From the NCBI RefSeq assembly GCF_003719195.1, contig NZ_CP024996.1, positions 4,774,001 to 4,838,000 on the forward strand: a DNA stretch of 64,000 bases. The letters run 5' to 3'. The position numbers and the translations under genes were made by a program. Below, piece by piece: positions 17,312-28,347 of this stretch. Source of the DNA: Herbaspirillum rubrisubalbicans (GTDB lineage: Bacteria; Pseudomonadota; Gammaproteobacteria; Burkholderiales; Burkholderiaceae_D). The first letter of the stretch is position 1, and each line of letters starts with the position of its first letter. Below the pieces are notes generated by a model. It was not told where the DNA came from and ran no database searches. It was given only the letters and a program-made list of their open reading frames with translations.

Positions 17312-18076
17312 TTACTTGATGTTCTTCCAATAGGACGCGTTCAAACGCCACGCCAATACCGAGAAGAGACCCAGGAACAACAGCACCCAGACACCCAACC
17401 GCTTGCGCGTATTCTGCGCCGGCTCACCCATCCATTGCAAATAAGCAACGAGATCGGCGACATTGTTGTCATATTCCGCCGTACTCATCTTGCCAGGCTT
17501 GACTTGTTCGAAGCCGGCAAACTTGTGGATGGTCTTGTTCGCGTCATGAGGATCCTTCTCTTCGACGAACTTGGCTTTGCGAATACCTTGCAATTCCCAC
17601 AACACATGCGGCATCCCAACGTTGGGGAAGAGCATGTTGTTCCAGCCGGTGGGACGACTGTCGTCCGTATAATAACTGCGCAGGTAGGTATAAATCCAGT
17701 CCGGGCCACTGCCCGCTTCCGATGCGCGGGCCCGCGCGATCACCGACAGGTCGGGCGGTGTGGCACCGAACCAGGCCTTGGCATCTTGCGGTGTCATCGA
17801 GATCTTCATCAGATCGCCGACCTTTTCCCCGGAAAACATCAGGTTTTCCTTGATCTGCTCTTCGGTCAGGCCGATGTCGCGCAGGCGGTTGTAGCGCATG
17901 GACGAGGCCGAGTGGCAGTTCAGGCAGTAGTTGACGAACAGCTTGGCGCCATTTTGCAGCGAAGCAACATCCTTGGTGCGATCCGGGGCGCGATCCAGCG
18001 GATAGCCCCCCTCGTTGGCGCAGGCCAGCGCCGGCAGCAGGGCCAGCGCGGCAATCACTTTCTTGAGCAATGTCAT
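17312..18076 (-). CDS. petC: Cytochrome c1 subunit of the cytochrome bc1 complex
   Basis: 254 residues. Electron carrier of respiratory complex III on the periplasmic side of the inner membrane. A signal peptide (MTLLKKVIAALALLPALACA) precedes the haem c motif CLNCH, the later methionine-bearing region (WNNMLFPNVGMPHVLWELQG) and a C-terminal membrane anchor (VWVLLFLGLFSVLAWRLN) with a basic end. The start ATG 18076 has AAAGGAC upstream; the open frame extends further upstream but without meaning. It is the last gene of petABC. Confidence 0.96.
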   Translation of the reverse strand: MTLLKKVIAALALLPALACANEGGYPLDRAPDRTKDVASLQNGAKLFVNYCLNCHSASSMRYNRLRDIGLTEEQIKENLMFSGEKVGDLMKISMTPQDAKAWFGATPPDLSVIARARASEAGSGPDWIYTYLRSYYTDDSRPTGWNNMLFPNVGMPHVLWELQGIRKAKFVEEKDPHDANKTIHKFAGFEQVKPGKMSTAEYDNNVADLVAYLQWMGEPAQNTRKRLGVWVLLFLGLFSVLAWRLNASYWKNIK

Positions 18077-18099
18077 GTTCTTGTCCTTTGGCGGCTGGC

Positions 18100-19506
18100 T
18101 TAGTGCGGGTGGTAGACGACGCGCTCGGGGACCGGCTTGAAGGTGCCGGCAGCACTCCACCACGGCATCAGCAGGAAGAAGCCGAGGTAAATGAAGCTGC
18201 ACACCTGCGAGACGGTGGTGCCGATGGCCGTCGGCGGTTGCACGCCGAGGTAGCCGAGGATGACGAAGGCGATGCCAAAGACCAGATAGATGTACTTGTG
18301 CCAGCTCGGGCGATAGCGGATGGACTTGACCTGCGACTGGTCCAGCCAAGGCAGGCCGCCCAGAATCACCACCGACAGGCCCATCAGCACCACGCCCCAG
18401 AACTTGGCGTCGAAGACCAGCATCCCGGCGATGATGACCAGGCCGATGACGATGGAGGCCATCTTCAGCTTGGCCGTCAGGCGCGACTTGAACACCAGCA
18501 ACGCCACATAGGCCGCCACGCCGGCGATGAGCCAACCCATGAAGTCGGCCGTGGTGGCACGCAGGATCGAGTAGAACGGGGTGAAGTACCACACCGGCGC
18601 AATGTGCAACGGCGTCTTGAGCGAATCGGCCGGGATGAAGTTGTTGTACTCCAGGAAGTAGCCGCCCATTTCCGGCGCGAAGAAGATCACCGCCGAGAAC
18701 ACCAGCAGGAAGATCGAGACACCAAAGATGTCATGCACCGTGTAATACGGGTGGAATGGCACGCCATCCAAGGGCACGCCGTTCTCATCGGTCTTTTCCT
18801 TGATTTCCACGCCGTCCGGGTTGTTCGAACCCACTTCGTGCAGCGCGATGATGTGCGCCGCCACCAGGCCGATCAGCACCAGCGGAATGGCGATCACGTG
18901 GAAGGAGAAGAAGCGGTTCAGGGTGGCGTCGGAAACGACGTAGTCGCCGCGAATGAGCAGCGACAGGTCGGGGCCGATGAAGGGGATGGCGCCGAACAGG
19001 TTCACGATCACCTGTGCACCCCAATAGGACATCTGGCCCCAGGGCAGCAGGTAACCGAAGAAAGCTTCACCCATCAGGCACAGGAAGATGCCCACGCCGA
19101 ACAGCCAGACCAGCTCGCGCGGCTTGCGGTAGGAGCCATACAGCAGGCCCCGCAGCATGTGCAGGTAGACCACGATGAAGAAGGCCGAAGCGCCGGTGGA
19201 ATGCATGTAGCGCACCAGCCAGCCCCAGGGCACGTCGCGCATGATGTACTCGACCGAGGCGAAGGCCAGGTTGGCATCGGGCTTGTAGTGCATCACCAGG
19301 AAGATGCCGGTGACGATCTGGATCACCAGCACCAGCAAGGCCAGCGAGCCGAAGATGTACCAGAAGTTGAAGTTCTTCGGGGCGTAGTATTCGGAAAGAT
19401 GGGCTTTCCAGGTCGCCGTCAGCGGAAAGCGTGCATCAATCCAGTTCAGTGCCTTGGCCGCGGCGGGCGCGTCATCAGGCAGCTTCTTTTCGTGAAATGC
19501 TCCCAT
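18100..19506 (-). CDS. petB: Cytochrome b subunit of the cytochrome bc1 complex
   Basis: 468 residues; the quinol-oxidising, bis-haem membrane subunit. Family landmarks: GWLVRYMHSTGASAFFIVVYLHMLRGLLYGSY (haem ligands), the GYLLPWGQMSYWGAQVI stretch of the Qo site, PHPYYT-like FHPYYTVHDI, and a C-terminal region with four further membrane spans. Starts 2 bp after the petA stop and is followed by petC after 23 bp, so the three genes form one operon. Confidence 0.97.
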   Translation of the reverse strand: MGAFHEKKLPDDAPAAAKALNWIDARFPLTATWKAHLSEYYAPKNFNFWYIFGSLALLVLVIQIVTGIFLVMHYKPDANLAFASVEYIMRDVPWGWLVRYMHSTGASAFFIVVYLHMLRGLLYGSYRKPRELVWLFGVGIFLCLMGEAFFGYLLPWGQMSYWGAQVIVNLFGAIPFIGPDLSLLIRGDYVVSDATLNRFFSFHVIAIPLVLIGLVAAHIIALHEVGSNNPDGVEIKEKTDENGVPLDGVPFHPYYTVHDIFGVSIFLLVFSAVIFFAPEMGGYFLEYNNFIPADSLKTPLHIAPVWYFTPFYSILRATTADFMGWLIAGVAAYVALLVFKSRLTAKLKMASIVIGLVIIAGMLVFDAKFWGVVLMGLSVVILGGLPWLDQSQVKSIRYRPSWHKYIYLVFGIAFVILGYLGVQPPTAIGTTVSQVCSFIYLGFFLLMPWWSAAGTFKPVPERVVYHPH

Positions 19507-19508
19507 GA

Positions 19509-20117
19509 TCAGGCCTCCCCTTTCTCGTCCTTGCCGATAACGAGCTTGTTTTCGCCTTCAAACATGTAACGCGGGACTTGCAGGTTGTCCGGCGACGGTT
19601 TGTTCTTGTAGACGCGACCGGCGAGGTCGAAGGTGGAGCCGTGGCAGGGGCACAGGAAGCCGCCATGCCAGTCGTCCGGCAGCGAGGTCTGCGGGCCGGT
19701 CTGGAAGCGAGAGCTGGGCGAGCAGCCGAGGTGCGGACAGATGCCGACCACGACCAGAATATCCTTGCGCACGGAACGCCACTCGTTGAGCGCGTAATCG
19801 GGCGTCTGGGAGAAATCGGTGCGCTTGGAATTAGGATCGGCCACTTCGCCATCGGTCTGCTTGAGGGAAGCGATCATCTCGGGCGTGCGCTTGAGAATCC
19901 AGACCGGTTTGCCGCGCCATTCGACGGTGCGCATTTCGCCGGGAGCCAGTGAAGAAATATCCACTTCCACCGGTGCACCGGCTGCCTTGGCGCGTTCAGA
20001 AGGTTGCAGGGTGGAGACGAACGCTCCAGCGGTGGCCAAACCCGCTACACCTCCGGCCGCACAAGTCGCAACAAGCAAACCTCGTCGACTTGCGTCGACC
20101 TGATTCTCGTCAGTCAT
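19509..20117 (-). CDS. petA: Rieske iron-sulfur subunit of the cytochrome bc1 complex
   Basis: 202 residues. A twin-arginine-like N-terminus (SRRGLLVATCAAGGVAGLATAGAFV) anchors the protein and exports the folded cluster domain. The 2Fe-2S ligands are in CPHLGCSP and CPCHGSTFD. I choose ATG 20117 (MTDENQV) over the upstream codon at 20135 because homologous Rieske proteins start here. First gene of petABC; the minus-strand promoter must lie in 20118-20300, where I see AT-rich sequence but no firm boxes. Confidence 0.96.
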   Translation of the reverse strand: MTDENQVDASRRGLLVATCAAGGVAGLATAGAFVSTLQPSERAKAAGAPVEVDISSLAPGEMRTVEWRGKPVWILKRTPEMIASLKQTDGEVADPNSKRTDFSQTPDYALNEWRSVRKDILVVVGICPHLGCSPSSRFQTGPQTSLPDDWHGGFLCPCHGSTFDLAGRVYKNKPSPDNLQVPRYMFEGENKLVIGKDEKGEA

Positions 20118-20409
20118 AAACACCCCAATCTCCAAATGTAAGTTAGCGTGGACCTTCTAAGTGACCCTCATGCAACTTTTTGATTATATATAAGCTGAAT
20201 AGGGTTTTGTAGCTAACGGCCGGTATGGTACCTGCTCGCGAAAATCAACATTTGACGCAGCGCAACCCATTGTCAATCTGCTCTTTTTATCCGTTTTCTG
20301 GCAGTGCAGCGTCAGTTCTTGTCCGATTTACTTTTCCTGGCAGGCAGGATATAACCCGTTGTAAGCCCGCCTCATGTTTAAACAGCAACTTTCAAAGGAG
20401 AAACCAGGG

Positions 20410-20850
20410 ATGAGTATGCTCAAGGATTTTCGCGCCTTCGCGATCAAAGGAAACGTGATCGACCTGGCCGTGGGTGTCATCATCGGTGGCGCCTTCGGCA
20501 AGATCGTCAGTTCCCTGGTCGAGGATATCATCATGCCCATCGTCGGCAAGATCTTCGGTGGCCTGGACTTCGCCAATTACTACCTGCCCCTGAACGGCCA
20601 GGCCTATGGCCTGCCGCTGGCCGAGGCCAAGAAGGCCGGCGCAGTGTTCGCTTACGGCAACTTCCTGACCATCTTCATCAACTTCCTGATTCTGGCCTTC
20701 ATCATCTTCCAGATGGTGCGCGCCATCAACAAGGCCCGCGACCTGGCCACCAAGAATGAAGAAGCCGCTCCGGCAGCGCCCGCCCCCACGCCGGAAGACG
20801 TGCTGCTGCTGCTGCGCGAAATCCGTGATTCGCTCAAGAAGCAGGCCTGA
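20410..20850 (+). CDS. mscL: Large-conductance mechanosensitive channel MscL
   Basis: 146 residues. Opens under membrane tension to release solutes on osmotic downshock. Family text is complete: [40 protein letters not shown] (helix TM1), a periplasmic loop, [23 protein letters not shown] (TM2), and a C-terminal helix ending [16 protein letters not shown]. Start ATG 20410 is preceded by AAAGGAG; an upstream ATG at 20374 lacks this. A TATAAC at 20350-20355 may be its -10 box, but no good -35 is at the right distance. Confidence 0.97.
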   Translation: MSMLKDFRAFAIKGNVIDLAVGVIIGGAFGKIVSSLVEDIIMPIVGKIFGGLDFANYYLPLNGQAYGLPLAEAKKAGAVFAYGNFLTIFINFLILAFIIFQMVRAINKARDLATKNEEAAPAAPAPTPEDVLLLLREIRDSLKKQA

Positions 20851-20921
20851 AGCGCTTCCTCAATTTATCGGCTTCACATTTTCAATTCTTAAAGTGAAGC
20901 TTGACGCATCACAGTCGGCTC

Positions 20922-21686
20922 TCACACCGGATTGTCGATATCAATGAACCGGTGCTCGATGCCGAAATGCGCCGCCACATGTTCACCCAGCGCCTGGATG
21001 CCGTAGCGCTCGGTGGCATGGTGGCCGGCAGCGAGATAGACCGTGCCGCTCTCGCGGGCCAGGTGCACGGTCGGTTCCGAAATCTCGCCACTGATGTAGA
21101 CCGTGGCGCCAGCATCGATGGCCTCCCCCAGCATCCCTTGCGCCGCCCCCGTGCACCAGGCTACCTGACCGATGGCTTGCTGCGGATCACCGATCAACAG
21201 CGGCCTACGGCCCAGGCGCTTTTCGATCAGCAGCACCAAGTCGGCGGCGGTCCTGACGGCAGTAGAATGGCAACGACCGATCCAGCCGATATCGTTTTCG
21301 CCGAAGCGGCCCGTCGCGTCCAGATCCAGTCGCTTGGCCAGTTGAGCGTTGTTGCCCAGCTCAGGATGGGAATCCAGCGGCAGGTGGTAGCCGAACAGAT
21401 TGATGTCATTGGACAGCAAAAGCTTCAGGCGACGTTGCTTCTGCCCGATCACGCGCATGTCTTCACCGCGCCAGAAATAACCGTGATGGACCAAGATGGC
21501 ATCGGCCTGCCAGGCCAGCGCCGCCTCGATCAAGGCCAGGCTGGCAGTCACGCCGCTCACCACGCGCCCAATGGTGGTGCGCCCTTCCACCTGCAAGCCG
21601 TTTGGGCAATAATCGCGATACTGCGCAGTGTTAAGGGCGCGTCCCAGATATGCTGAGAGCTCGTCTCTGTTAATGTGGCGGGTCAT
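20922..21686 (-). CDS. NIF3-family dinuclear metal-binding protein (YbgI type)
   Basis: 254 residues. Metal-binding residues appear in [13 protein letters not shown] and in the C-terminal [16 protein letters not shown] motif; [12 protein letters not shown] is also diagnostic. The family has a GTP cyclohydrolase I type 2-like fold; its physiological role is not settled. Start ATG 21686 ([15 protein letters not shown]) has AGGAAG just upstream. It is divergent from the protease gene at 21729, sharing a 42-bp spacer. Confidence 0.93.
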   Translation of the reverse strand: MTRHINRDELSAYLGRALNTAQYRDYCPNGLQVEGRTTIGRVVSGVTASLALIEAALAWQADAILVHHGYFWRGEDMRVIGQKQRRLKLLLSNDINLFGYHLPLDSHPELGNNAQLAKRLDLDATGRFGENDIGWIGRCHSTAVRTAADLVLLIEKRLGRRPLLIGDPQQAIGQVAWCTGAAQGMLGEAIDAGATVYISGEISEPTVHLARESGTVYLAAGHHATERYGIQALGEHVAAHFGIEHRFIDIDNPV

Positions 21687-21728
21687 TTCTTCCTCATCCG
21701 ATTTCAAATCAAAATCAAGAATTCTTTT

Positions 21729-22910
<1,182 letters not shown>

Positions 22911-22927
22911 GCCAGGAGAGCCACCCC

Positions 22928-23617
22928 ATGCATGTGCGTGACCTGATCCAGTTCCTGGGCGAGCTGTCCGAGAACAACAACCGCGCCTGGTTCGTCATGA
23001 ACAAGCCGCGCTACGACATCCTGCGCGAGGAATTCCTGGCGCTGACCATCAAGCTCATCGCCGAGATCAGCAAGTTCGATCCGGCCATCGCCGGTTGCAA
23101 TCCGAAGAAGGCGCTGTTTCGTATCAACCGCGACATGCGCTTTTCGCATGACAAGCGCCCCTACAAGACGCACTTCTCGGCAGCCATCACCGCCAGCGGC
23201 CTGAAAAAGCCCAGTCAGGGCGGTGGTCCGGCCTATTACTTCCACATCAACGAAACCGGTCAGTTGCTCATCGCTGGTGGTGAATATCTACCACCCACGC
23301 CGCGCCTGCGCGCCATCCGCAACCGCGTGGTGGAGGACGCAGCGGGCTTCACCAAGATGCGCAAGAACAAGAAGCTTGTTGCGACATATGGCGACCTGCA
23401 GGAAGAAGGCAAGCTGCAGCGCCCACCCAAGGGTTTCGATCCGGACACACCCAACATCGACTATGTGAAGCTCAAGAGCTTCATCGTCTGGACCGAAGAA
23501 GATATCCGCAAGAAGATTCCGGCCGACCTCGGCAAGCGGGTGCTGGAAGGCTTCAAGGATGCCTATCCGCTGGTGCAGTGGTTGCGCGAGATCCCACTGG
23601 TGAGCGCCGAGGAATAA
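22928..23617 (+). CDS. DUF2461 family protein
   Basis: 229 residues of the DUF2461 (TIGR02453) family: FLGELSENNNRAWFVMNKPRYD at the start, FRINRDMRFSHDKRPYKTHF in the middle and GGEYLPPTPRLRAIRNRVV after it. Function unknown; no signal peptide or membrane segment. It starts 17 bp after the protease gene and probably shares its transcript, which ends at the strong terminator 36 bp downstream. Confidence 0.92.
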   Translation: MHVRDLIQFLGELSENNNRAWFVMNKPRYDILREEFLALTIKLIAEISKFDPAIAGCNPKKALFRINRDMRFSHDKRPYKTHFSAAITASGLKKPSQGGGPAYYFHINETGQLLIAGGEYLPPTPRLRAIRNRVVEDAAGFTKMRKNKKLVATYGDLQEEGKLQRPPKGFDPDTPNIDYVKLKSFIVWTEEDIRKKIPADLGKRVLEGFKDAYPLVQWLREIPLVSAEE

Positions 23618-23653
23618 GCCCGCCACCTGGTGCCATCCATCGCTGAACGCGAT

Positions 23654-23688
23654 AAAGACAAAGCCCGCTCGAAGCGGGCTTTGTCTTT
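23654..23688. terminator. Strong bidirectional terminator
   Basis: A perfect 16-bp stem (AAAGACAAAGCCCGCT with its complement) and a 3-base loop CGA. A/T-rich stem ends give T-rich tails in both directions. It separates the plus-strand protease/DUF2461 pair from the minus-strand tat/his/mla series, whose last gene tatC ends at 23705. Confidence 0.9.
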
Positions 23689-23704
23689 GGATGAGCGACG
23701 ATAC

Positions 23705-24478
23705 CTAGTCGGAAGAAGCCGAACTGCTGGGCTCGGCATCCGGGGCCCGCGTGGCGCGCTCGAAGATGGGCGCCACCAGCAGGCCGATTTCATACAACAG
23801 CACCAGCGGCACGGCCAGCATCAACTGGCTCATCACGTCAGGGGGAGTAACCACGGCAGCGACGATGAAGGCGCCGACGATGACGTAGGGACGAATCTGC
23901 TTCAACTTGGCCAGCGGCACCAGGCCCATGCGCACCAGCACGATCACGATCACCGGGACTTCGAAGGTCACGCCGAAGGCTACGAACATGGTCAGCACGA
24001 AATCGACATAGCTATCGATATCCGGGGCCACCGAGACCGACTTGGGCGCGAAGTTGTTGATGAAGGGGAACACCACGCCGAAGACGAAGAAGTAGCAGAA
24101 CGCCACCCCGGTGACGAACAGCACGGAAGACGAGATCACCAGCGGTGCGATCAGGCGCTTCTCGTGCGCATAGAGGCCCGGCGCGACGAAGGCCCACAGC
24201 TGGTAGAGCACCCAAGGCAGCGAAATCAGCACGGCCACCAGCATGGTGACCTTGATGGGAATGAGGAAGGGCGTGATCACGCCAGTGGCGATCATCTTGC
24301 TGCCGGCGGGCAACGCATGGATCATCGGCGCGGCCAGCACGTCGAAGATGTGGGCCGCGAACGGCATCAGGCACAGGAACACCACCAGCACCACCGCAGC
24401 CGCCTTGACGATGCGGCTGCGCAATTCGATCAGGTGCGAGATGAAGGTATCTTCGGCCTGGGTGTTTTCTTCAGCCAT
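23705..24478 (-). CDS. tatC: Twin-arginine translocase subunit TatC
   Basis: 257 residues; six-span inner-membrane receptor for twin-arginine signal peptides. Typical text: FISHLIELRSRIVKA, LPWVLYQLWAFVAPGLYAHEKR, FVTGVAFCYFFVFGVVFPF, FGVTFEVPVIVIVL, RPYVIVGAFIVAAVVTPPDVMSQLMLAVPLVLLYEIG. Start ATG 24478 (MAEENTQAED). It completes tatA-tatB-tatC, which serves Tat substrates such as the Rieske protein and the Tat-type binding protein in this window. Confidence 0.97.
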   Translation of the reverse strand: MAEENTQAEDTFISHLIELRSRIVKAAAVVLVVFLCLMPFAAHIFDVLAAPMIHALPAGSKMIATGVITPFLIPIKVTMLVAVLISLPWVLYQLWAFVAPGLYAHEKRLIAPLVISSSVLFVTGVAFCYFFVFGVVFPFINNFAPKSVSVAPDIDSYVDFVLTMFVAFGVTFEVPVIVIVLVRMGLVPLAKLKQIRPYVIVGAFIVAAVVTPPDVMSQLMLAVPLVLLYEIGLLVAPIFERATRAPDAEPSSSASSD

Positions 24479-24518
24479 GGGGTCGGAATTCTGATGAAGT
24501 GAGACGCGCTGCGCCAAA

Positions 24519-25043
24519 TTAGAAGAAACCGGCCGACTTGCCGGTGCCGACCGGACGGCGGTACTTGGCCACGCGGGCTGAAGCCGAGATGACACGGGTC
24601 TTGTGACCGCTCTGGTGCTTGTACCAAGCCGGCACGCCGGTGGTGCGCGAGAGCTTCTTGCGACGGAAGGCCTTGGCCTTGATCGCCAGCAGCGAAGCAT
24701 CCGGCGTGCGGGTCCAGCTGCCGCCGGCGCTGGCGCTGTCGGAACTGGAGGAATCATCGCCGCCATTCCAGGCATCGTTGATCGAAGCTTCAGTTTCTGA
24801 CATGCTTTTGTGAATGCTATTACTGACGTCGCTGGCAGCGTCCTGGACGTCCTTCTGCATCTTGCGCAGCTCATCGAGTTCCATCTCGCGGCTGACTTCG
24901 GACTTGACGTCGTTGATGTAGCGCTGGGCGCGGCCGAACAGGGTGCCGGCCATGCGCGCCACCTTGGGCAGGCGCTCGGGGCCGATCACGACCAGCGCGA
25001 CCACGCCGATCAAGGCCAGCTTGGTAAGGCCGATATCAATCAT
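24519..25043 (-). CDS. tatB: Sec-independent translocase subunit TatB
   Basis: 174 residues. N-terminal membrane helix followed by an amphipathic helix (MIDIGLTKLALIGVVALVVIGPERLPKVARMAGTLFGRAQ), then a long helical and basic tail. TatB with TatC forms the substrate-binding complex. The glutamate-proline at the helix junction (GPERLP) is diagnostic for TatB against TatA. Confidence 0.95.
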   Translation of the reverse strand: MIDIGLTKLALIGVVALVVIGPERLPKVARMAGTLFGRAQRYINDVKSEVSREMELDELRKMQKDVQDAASDVSNSIHKSMSETEASINDAWNGGDDSSSSDSASAGGSWTRTPDASLLAIKAKAFRRKKLSRTTGVPAWYKHQSGHKTRVISASARVAKYRRPVGTGKSAGFF

Positions 25044-25167
25044 GAGTCTGTGTGGACATTAAGGAGGACAGCGATGGCGCGGCAAGCGCATCAAGACTGG
25101 AGTGCCCGGCCCATGCAGGCTGCGGGCTCATGCGGCCCGCCAGTCGGAACTGGCGGGTGCGGCCTGG

Positions 25168-25371
25168 TCAGCTACCGGACTTGTCCTTTTCCTTGGCCTG
25201 CACGTCGATGGCCACATCCTTCTTTTCCTCGTCGGCGCCCTTGACGCCATCCTTGAAGCCCTTGACTGCCTTGCCCAGGTCGGAACCCATGTTGCCGAGC
25301 TTCTTGGTGCCGAAGACCAGCATCACGATCACCAGAACAATCAGCCAATGCCAAATACTGAACGAACCCAT
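25168..25371 (-). CDS. tatA: Sec-independent translocase subunit TatA
   Basis: 67 residues: one membrane helix ([21 protein letters not shown]) and the amphipathic helix [20 protein letters not shown], then a charged tail. TatA polymerises to form the Tat pore. The FGTKKL hinge is the family signature. First of the three tat genes and 71 bp downstream of hinT. Confidence 0.96.
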   Translation of the reverse strand: MGSFSIWHWLIVLVIVMLVFGTKKLGNMGSDLGKAVKGFKDGVKGADEEKKDVAIDVQAKEKDKSGS

Positions 25372-25442
25372 TCTCTTCTCCTAAGCGGACATCCCTGCCC
25401 TGTGTACAAGTGAAACCTGCCAGCCCCCGGGCCGGCGAATGC

Positions 25443-25823
25443 TTATTGTTGCACGAACTGTACCCGCCAGGGATGCGGACCGCCAATCACGTGCATGTGC
25501 AGATGGTACACCTCCTGGCGGCCGTCCGGCCCGGTGTTGATCAGGATCTTGAACCCGCCAGTAGGCTGGCCTTGCGCATCCAGACCATAACCGCAACCCT
25601 GCTCGGCCGCCAGGCGCGGCGCCAGCGCCAGCATCTTGCCCAGCATGGCGGTATGTTCGTCGGTGCAATCGGCCAGGGTCGCCACATGCTGGCGCGGCAC
25701 GATCAGGAAATGCACCGGCGCGGCCGGGTTGATGTCGTGGAAGGCGATCAGGTCTTCATCCTCGTAGATCTTCTTCGAGGGAATCTGGCCAGCCGCGATC
25801 TTACAGAAAATGCAATTATCCAA
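25443..25823 (-). CDS. hinT: HIT family hydrolase (HinT-like)
   Basis: 126 residues. Purine nucleoside phosphoramidase family; the histidine triad is HLHMHVIGG near the C-terminus, and CIFCKIAAGQIPSKKIYEDEDLIAFHDINPAAPVH is the typical N-terminus with a zinc-type CxxC. The start is probably the TTG at 25823 (LDNCIF), because AGGAG stands 7 bases before it; a second TTG seven codons upstream has no site. Located between hisE and tatA, as in many betaproteobacteria. Confidence 0.93.
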   Translation of the reverse strand: MDNCIFCKIAAGQIPSKKIYEDEDLIAFHDINPAAPVHFLIVPRQHVATLADCTDEHTAMLGKMLALAPRLAAEQGCGYGLDAQGQPTGGFKILINTGPDGRQEVYHLHMHVIGGPHPWRVQFVQQ

Positions 25824-25870
25824 GTCCGTACTCCTGGGAAACAAGGGGATAAGAGAAGCGATCCAGCCGA

Positions 25871-26209
25871 TCAGTCCTTGCGCGCGGCCTTTTCTTCCAG
25901 GCCGGAGAGCCCTTCGCGGCGCGCCAGTTCATCGAGCACATCCTGCGGGCTCAACTCGAACTGGGCCAACATCACCATGGAATGGAACCACAGGTCGGCA
26001 CATTCGTAGAGCACCTTGGACTTGTCGCCCGAGACGCGGGCATCCTTGGCCGCCATGACGGTCTCGGTGGCTTCCTCGCCGATCTTCTTCAGGATGGCAT
26101 CGTCGCCCTTGGAGAACAGCTTGGCGACATAGGATTTCTCGGGATTGCCGCCATTGGCCAGCTTGCGCGACTCGATGACTTCGGCCAGGCGCTTCAGGGT
26201 TTCGCTCAT
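25871..26209 (-). CDS. hisE: Phosphoribosyl-ATP pyrophosphatase
   Basis: 112 residues; second step of histidine biosynthesis. Family text: [49 protein letters not shown] and [16 protein letters not shown]. The EE and E-x-D clusters bind magnesium. It is a separate gene here, overlapping hisI by 4 bp, rather than a fused hisIE. Confidence 0.96.
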   Translation of the reverse strand: MSETLKRLAEVIESRKLANGGNPEKSYVAKLFSKGDDAILKKIGEEATETVMAAKDARVSGDKSKVLYECADLWFHSMVMLAQFELSPQDVLDELARREGLSGLEEKAARKD

Positions 26210-26709
26210 GATGGGGTCTTGTCGCTATCGACGGGCTTGGGGATGCTCTTGCGCACGCGCTTGGGCTTGGCTGCCGGCTCGCTGGCCGTGGCCGCAACAG
26301 GGCCGCCACCCGCGCCGGGGGCCAGGTCCTTGAGGACCGGCTCGACCGTGACCCATTCGCCGCTGTCGGCGCTGCCTTCGAATTTCTGGAAGAAGCAGGA
26401 ATGACGACCGGTGTGGCAGGCAATACCGGCCACCTGCTCGACCTTGAGCAGGACCACGTCTTCGTCGCAGTCCAAGCGGATTTCATGCACCTTCTGGAAG
26501 TGACCTGATTCTTCACCTTTGTGCCACAGCTTCTTGCGCGAGCGGCTCCAATAGACCGCCTGACCGATCTCCACGGTGCGCGCCAGCGCCTCGCGGTTCA
26601 TCCAGGCGAACATCAGCACGTCATTGCTGCCTACTTCCTGGGCGATCACCGGCACCAGGCCGACTTCGTCCCATTTGACCTTGTTGAGCCATTTGGCGCT
26701 GATGCTCAT
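26206..26709 (-). CDS. hisI: Phosphoribosyl-AMP cyclohydrolase
   Basis: 167 residues; third step of histidine biosynthesis. Conserved text: [45 protein letters not shown] and the zinc cysteine region [10 protein letters not shown]. The C-terminus is extended by about 35 residues of Ala/Pro/Lys-rich sequence beyond the usual ~130. Overlaps hisF and hisE by 4 bp each. Confidence 0.96.
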   Translation of the reverse strand: MSISAKWLNKVKWDEVGLVPVIAQEVGSNDVLMFAWMNREALARTVEIGQAVYWSRSRKKLWHKGEESGHFQKVHEIRLDCDEDVVLLKVEQVAGIACHTGRHSCFFQKFEGSADSGEWVTVEPVLKDLAPGAGGGPVAATASEPAAKPKRVRKSIPKPVDSDKTPS

Positions 26710-27470
26710 GCCAGCCTCATGGAAATGTTCTGGTCGGCCATGAAGCGCTTGGCTTCCTGCACGGTGTGCTGGCCATAGTGGAAGATGCTGGCCGCCAGCA
26801 CCGCGTCGGCCTTGCCCTTGGTGATACCGTCAGCCAGGTCCTGCAGGCCGCCCACGCCACCGGAGGCGATCACGGGAATGCTGACTGCTTCCGAGACTGC
26901 ACGGGTCAGGTCGAGGTCGAAGCCGCTCTTGGTACCGTCGCGGTCCATGCTGGTCAGCAGGATCTCGCCCGCGCCCAGTTGCGCCATCTTGCGCGCCCAT
27001 TCGACCGCATCCAGGCCGGTAGCATTGCGGCCGCCGTGGGTGTAGACCTCCCACTTGCCGTCACCGGCGCGCTTGGCGTCGATGGCCACCACGATACATT
27101 GCGAGCCGTACTTGTTGGCAGCGTCGGCTACCAGTTGCGGATTGGTCACGGCCGAGGTATTGATGCCGACCTTGTCGGCGCCGGCATTGAGCAGGCGGCG
27201 CACATCTTCCACCGCGCGCACACCGCCACCCACGGTCAGGGGGATGAAGACCTGCGAGGCCACGGCTTCGATGATGTCCAGGATCAGGTCGCGACCATCG
27301 GAGGAAGCGGTGATGTCGAGGAAGGTCAGCTCATCGGCGCCCTGCTCATCGTAACGACGTGCGATTTCGACCGGATCGCCGGCATCGCGCAGCTCCAGGA
27401 AGTTGACGCCCTTGACCACGCGACCAGCGGTCACGTCCAGGCAAGGGATGATACGTTTTGCAAGGGCCAT
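26706..27470 (-). CDS. hisF: Imidazole glycerol phosphate synthase subunit HisF
   Basis: 254 residues; cyclase half of the HisFH complex, a (beta-alpha)8 barrel. Catalytic aspartates are in [15 protein letters not shown] (Asp near residue 11) and in [21 protein letters not shown] and [10 protein letters not shown] are the phosphate-binding loops. It follows hisA by 1 bp. Confidence 0.97.
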   Translation of the reverse strand: MALAKRIIPCLDVTAGRVVKGVNFLELRDAGDPVEIARRYDEQGADELTFLDITASSDGRDLILDIIEAVASQVFIPLTVGGGVRAVEDVRRLLNAGADKVGINTSAVTNPQLVADAANKYGSQCIVVAIDAKRAGDGKWEVYTHGGRNATGLDAVEWARKMAQLGAGEILLTSMDRDGTKSGFDLDLTRAVSEAVSIPVIASGGVGGLQDLADGITKGKADAVLAASIFHYGQHTVQEAKRFMADQNISMRLA

Positions 27471-27471
27471 G

Positions 27472-28269
27472 TTATTTGCTGCCGGACAGGCGGTTGGCTT
27501 CCAGTTCGCGCGTCAGTTCATCCGCACGATCCTGGCCGCTGCGCAGGTCCAGCGTACCTTCATAGATGGAACGGCCGCAGATGACGGCTTCGATGCCTTC
27601 ATCCTCGACCCGGCACAGCGCCTCGACGTCGCCCACATTGTGCACGCCGCCCGAAGCGATGATGGGAATGGTCACCGCCTGCGCCAGGCGCACGGTAGCC
27701 TCGATGTTGACCCCGCCCATCATGCCGTCGCGGCCGATGTCGGTGTAGACGATGGCTTCGCAGCCATAGCCTTCGAACTTCTGCGCCAGGTCCACCACTT
27801 CGTGGCCGGACAGCTTGCTCCAGCCATCGGTGGCGACCTTGCCATCCTTGGCATCCAGGCCGACGATGATCTGGCCGGGGAAGGCGCTGCAGGCGTCATG
27901 CAGGAAACCGGGGTTCTTCACCGCGGCGGTACCGATGATGATGTAGGACAGGCCATCGTCCAGGTAGCGCTCGATGGTGTCCAGGTCGCGGATGCCGCCA
28001 CCCAGTTGCACCGGGATTTCCTCGACCTCGTTTTCCTCGGCGAAACGGGCGACCACCTGCAGGATGGACTTCACCGCCGCCTCGTTCTTGGGCTTGCCGG
28101 CAAAGGCACCGTTGAGGTCCACCAGGTGCAGGCGGCGCGCGCCCTGCTTGAGCCAGTGCAGGGCCATTTCCGCCGGATCTTCGGAGAAAACGGTGGCTTG
28201 TTCCATATCACCTTGTTTGAGGCGTACGCAATGACCGTCTTTCAGGTCGATGGCGGGTATGAGCAGCAT
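27472..28269 (-). CDS. hisA: ProFAR isomerase HisA
   Basis: 265 residues; isomerises ProFAR to PRFAR. Catalytic aspartates in [17 protein letters not shown] and [27 protein letters not shown] and [11 protein letters not shown] bind phosphate. A C-terminal extension of about 15 residues ([15 protein letters not shown]) is present. Lies between hisH and hisF on the same strand. Confidence 0.97.
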   Translation of the reverse strand: MLLIPAIDLKDGHCVRLKQGDMEQATVFSEDPAEMALHWLKQGARRLHLVDLNGAFAGKPKNEAAVKSILQVVARFAEENEVEEIPVQLGGGIRDLDTIERYLDDGLSYIIIGTAAVKNPGFLHDACSAFPGQIIVGLDAKDGKVATDGWSKLSGHEVVDLAQKFEGYGCEAIVYTDIGRDGMMGGVNIEATVRLAQAVTIPIIASGGVHNVGDVEALCRVEDEGIEAVICGRSIYEGTLDLRSGQDRADELTRELEANRLSGSK

Positions 28270-28347
28270 GGCTAGGGGATGACTAGTCAGTAAAAAAAGA
28301 GGGGTTATCGAAGCTCAGCAGTGTGCTTCTTGCTGGAAAGACAAAAA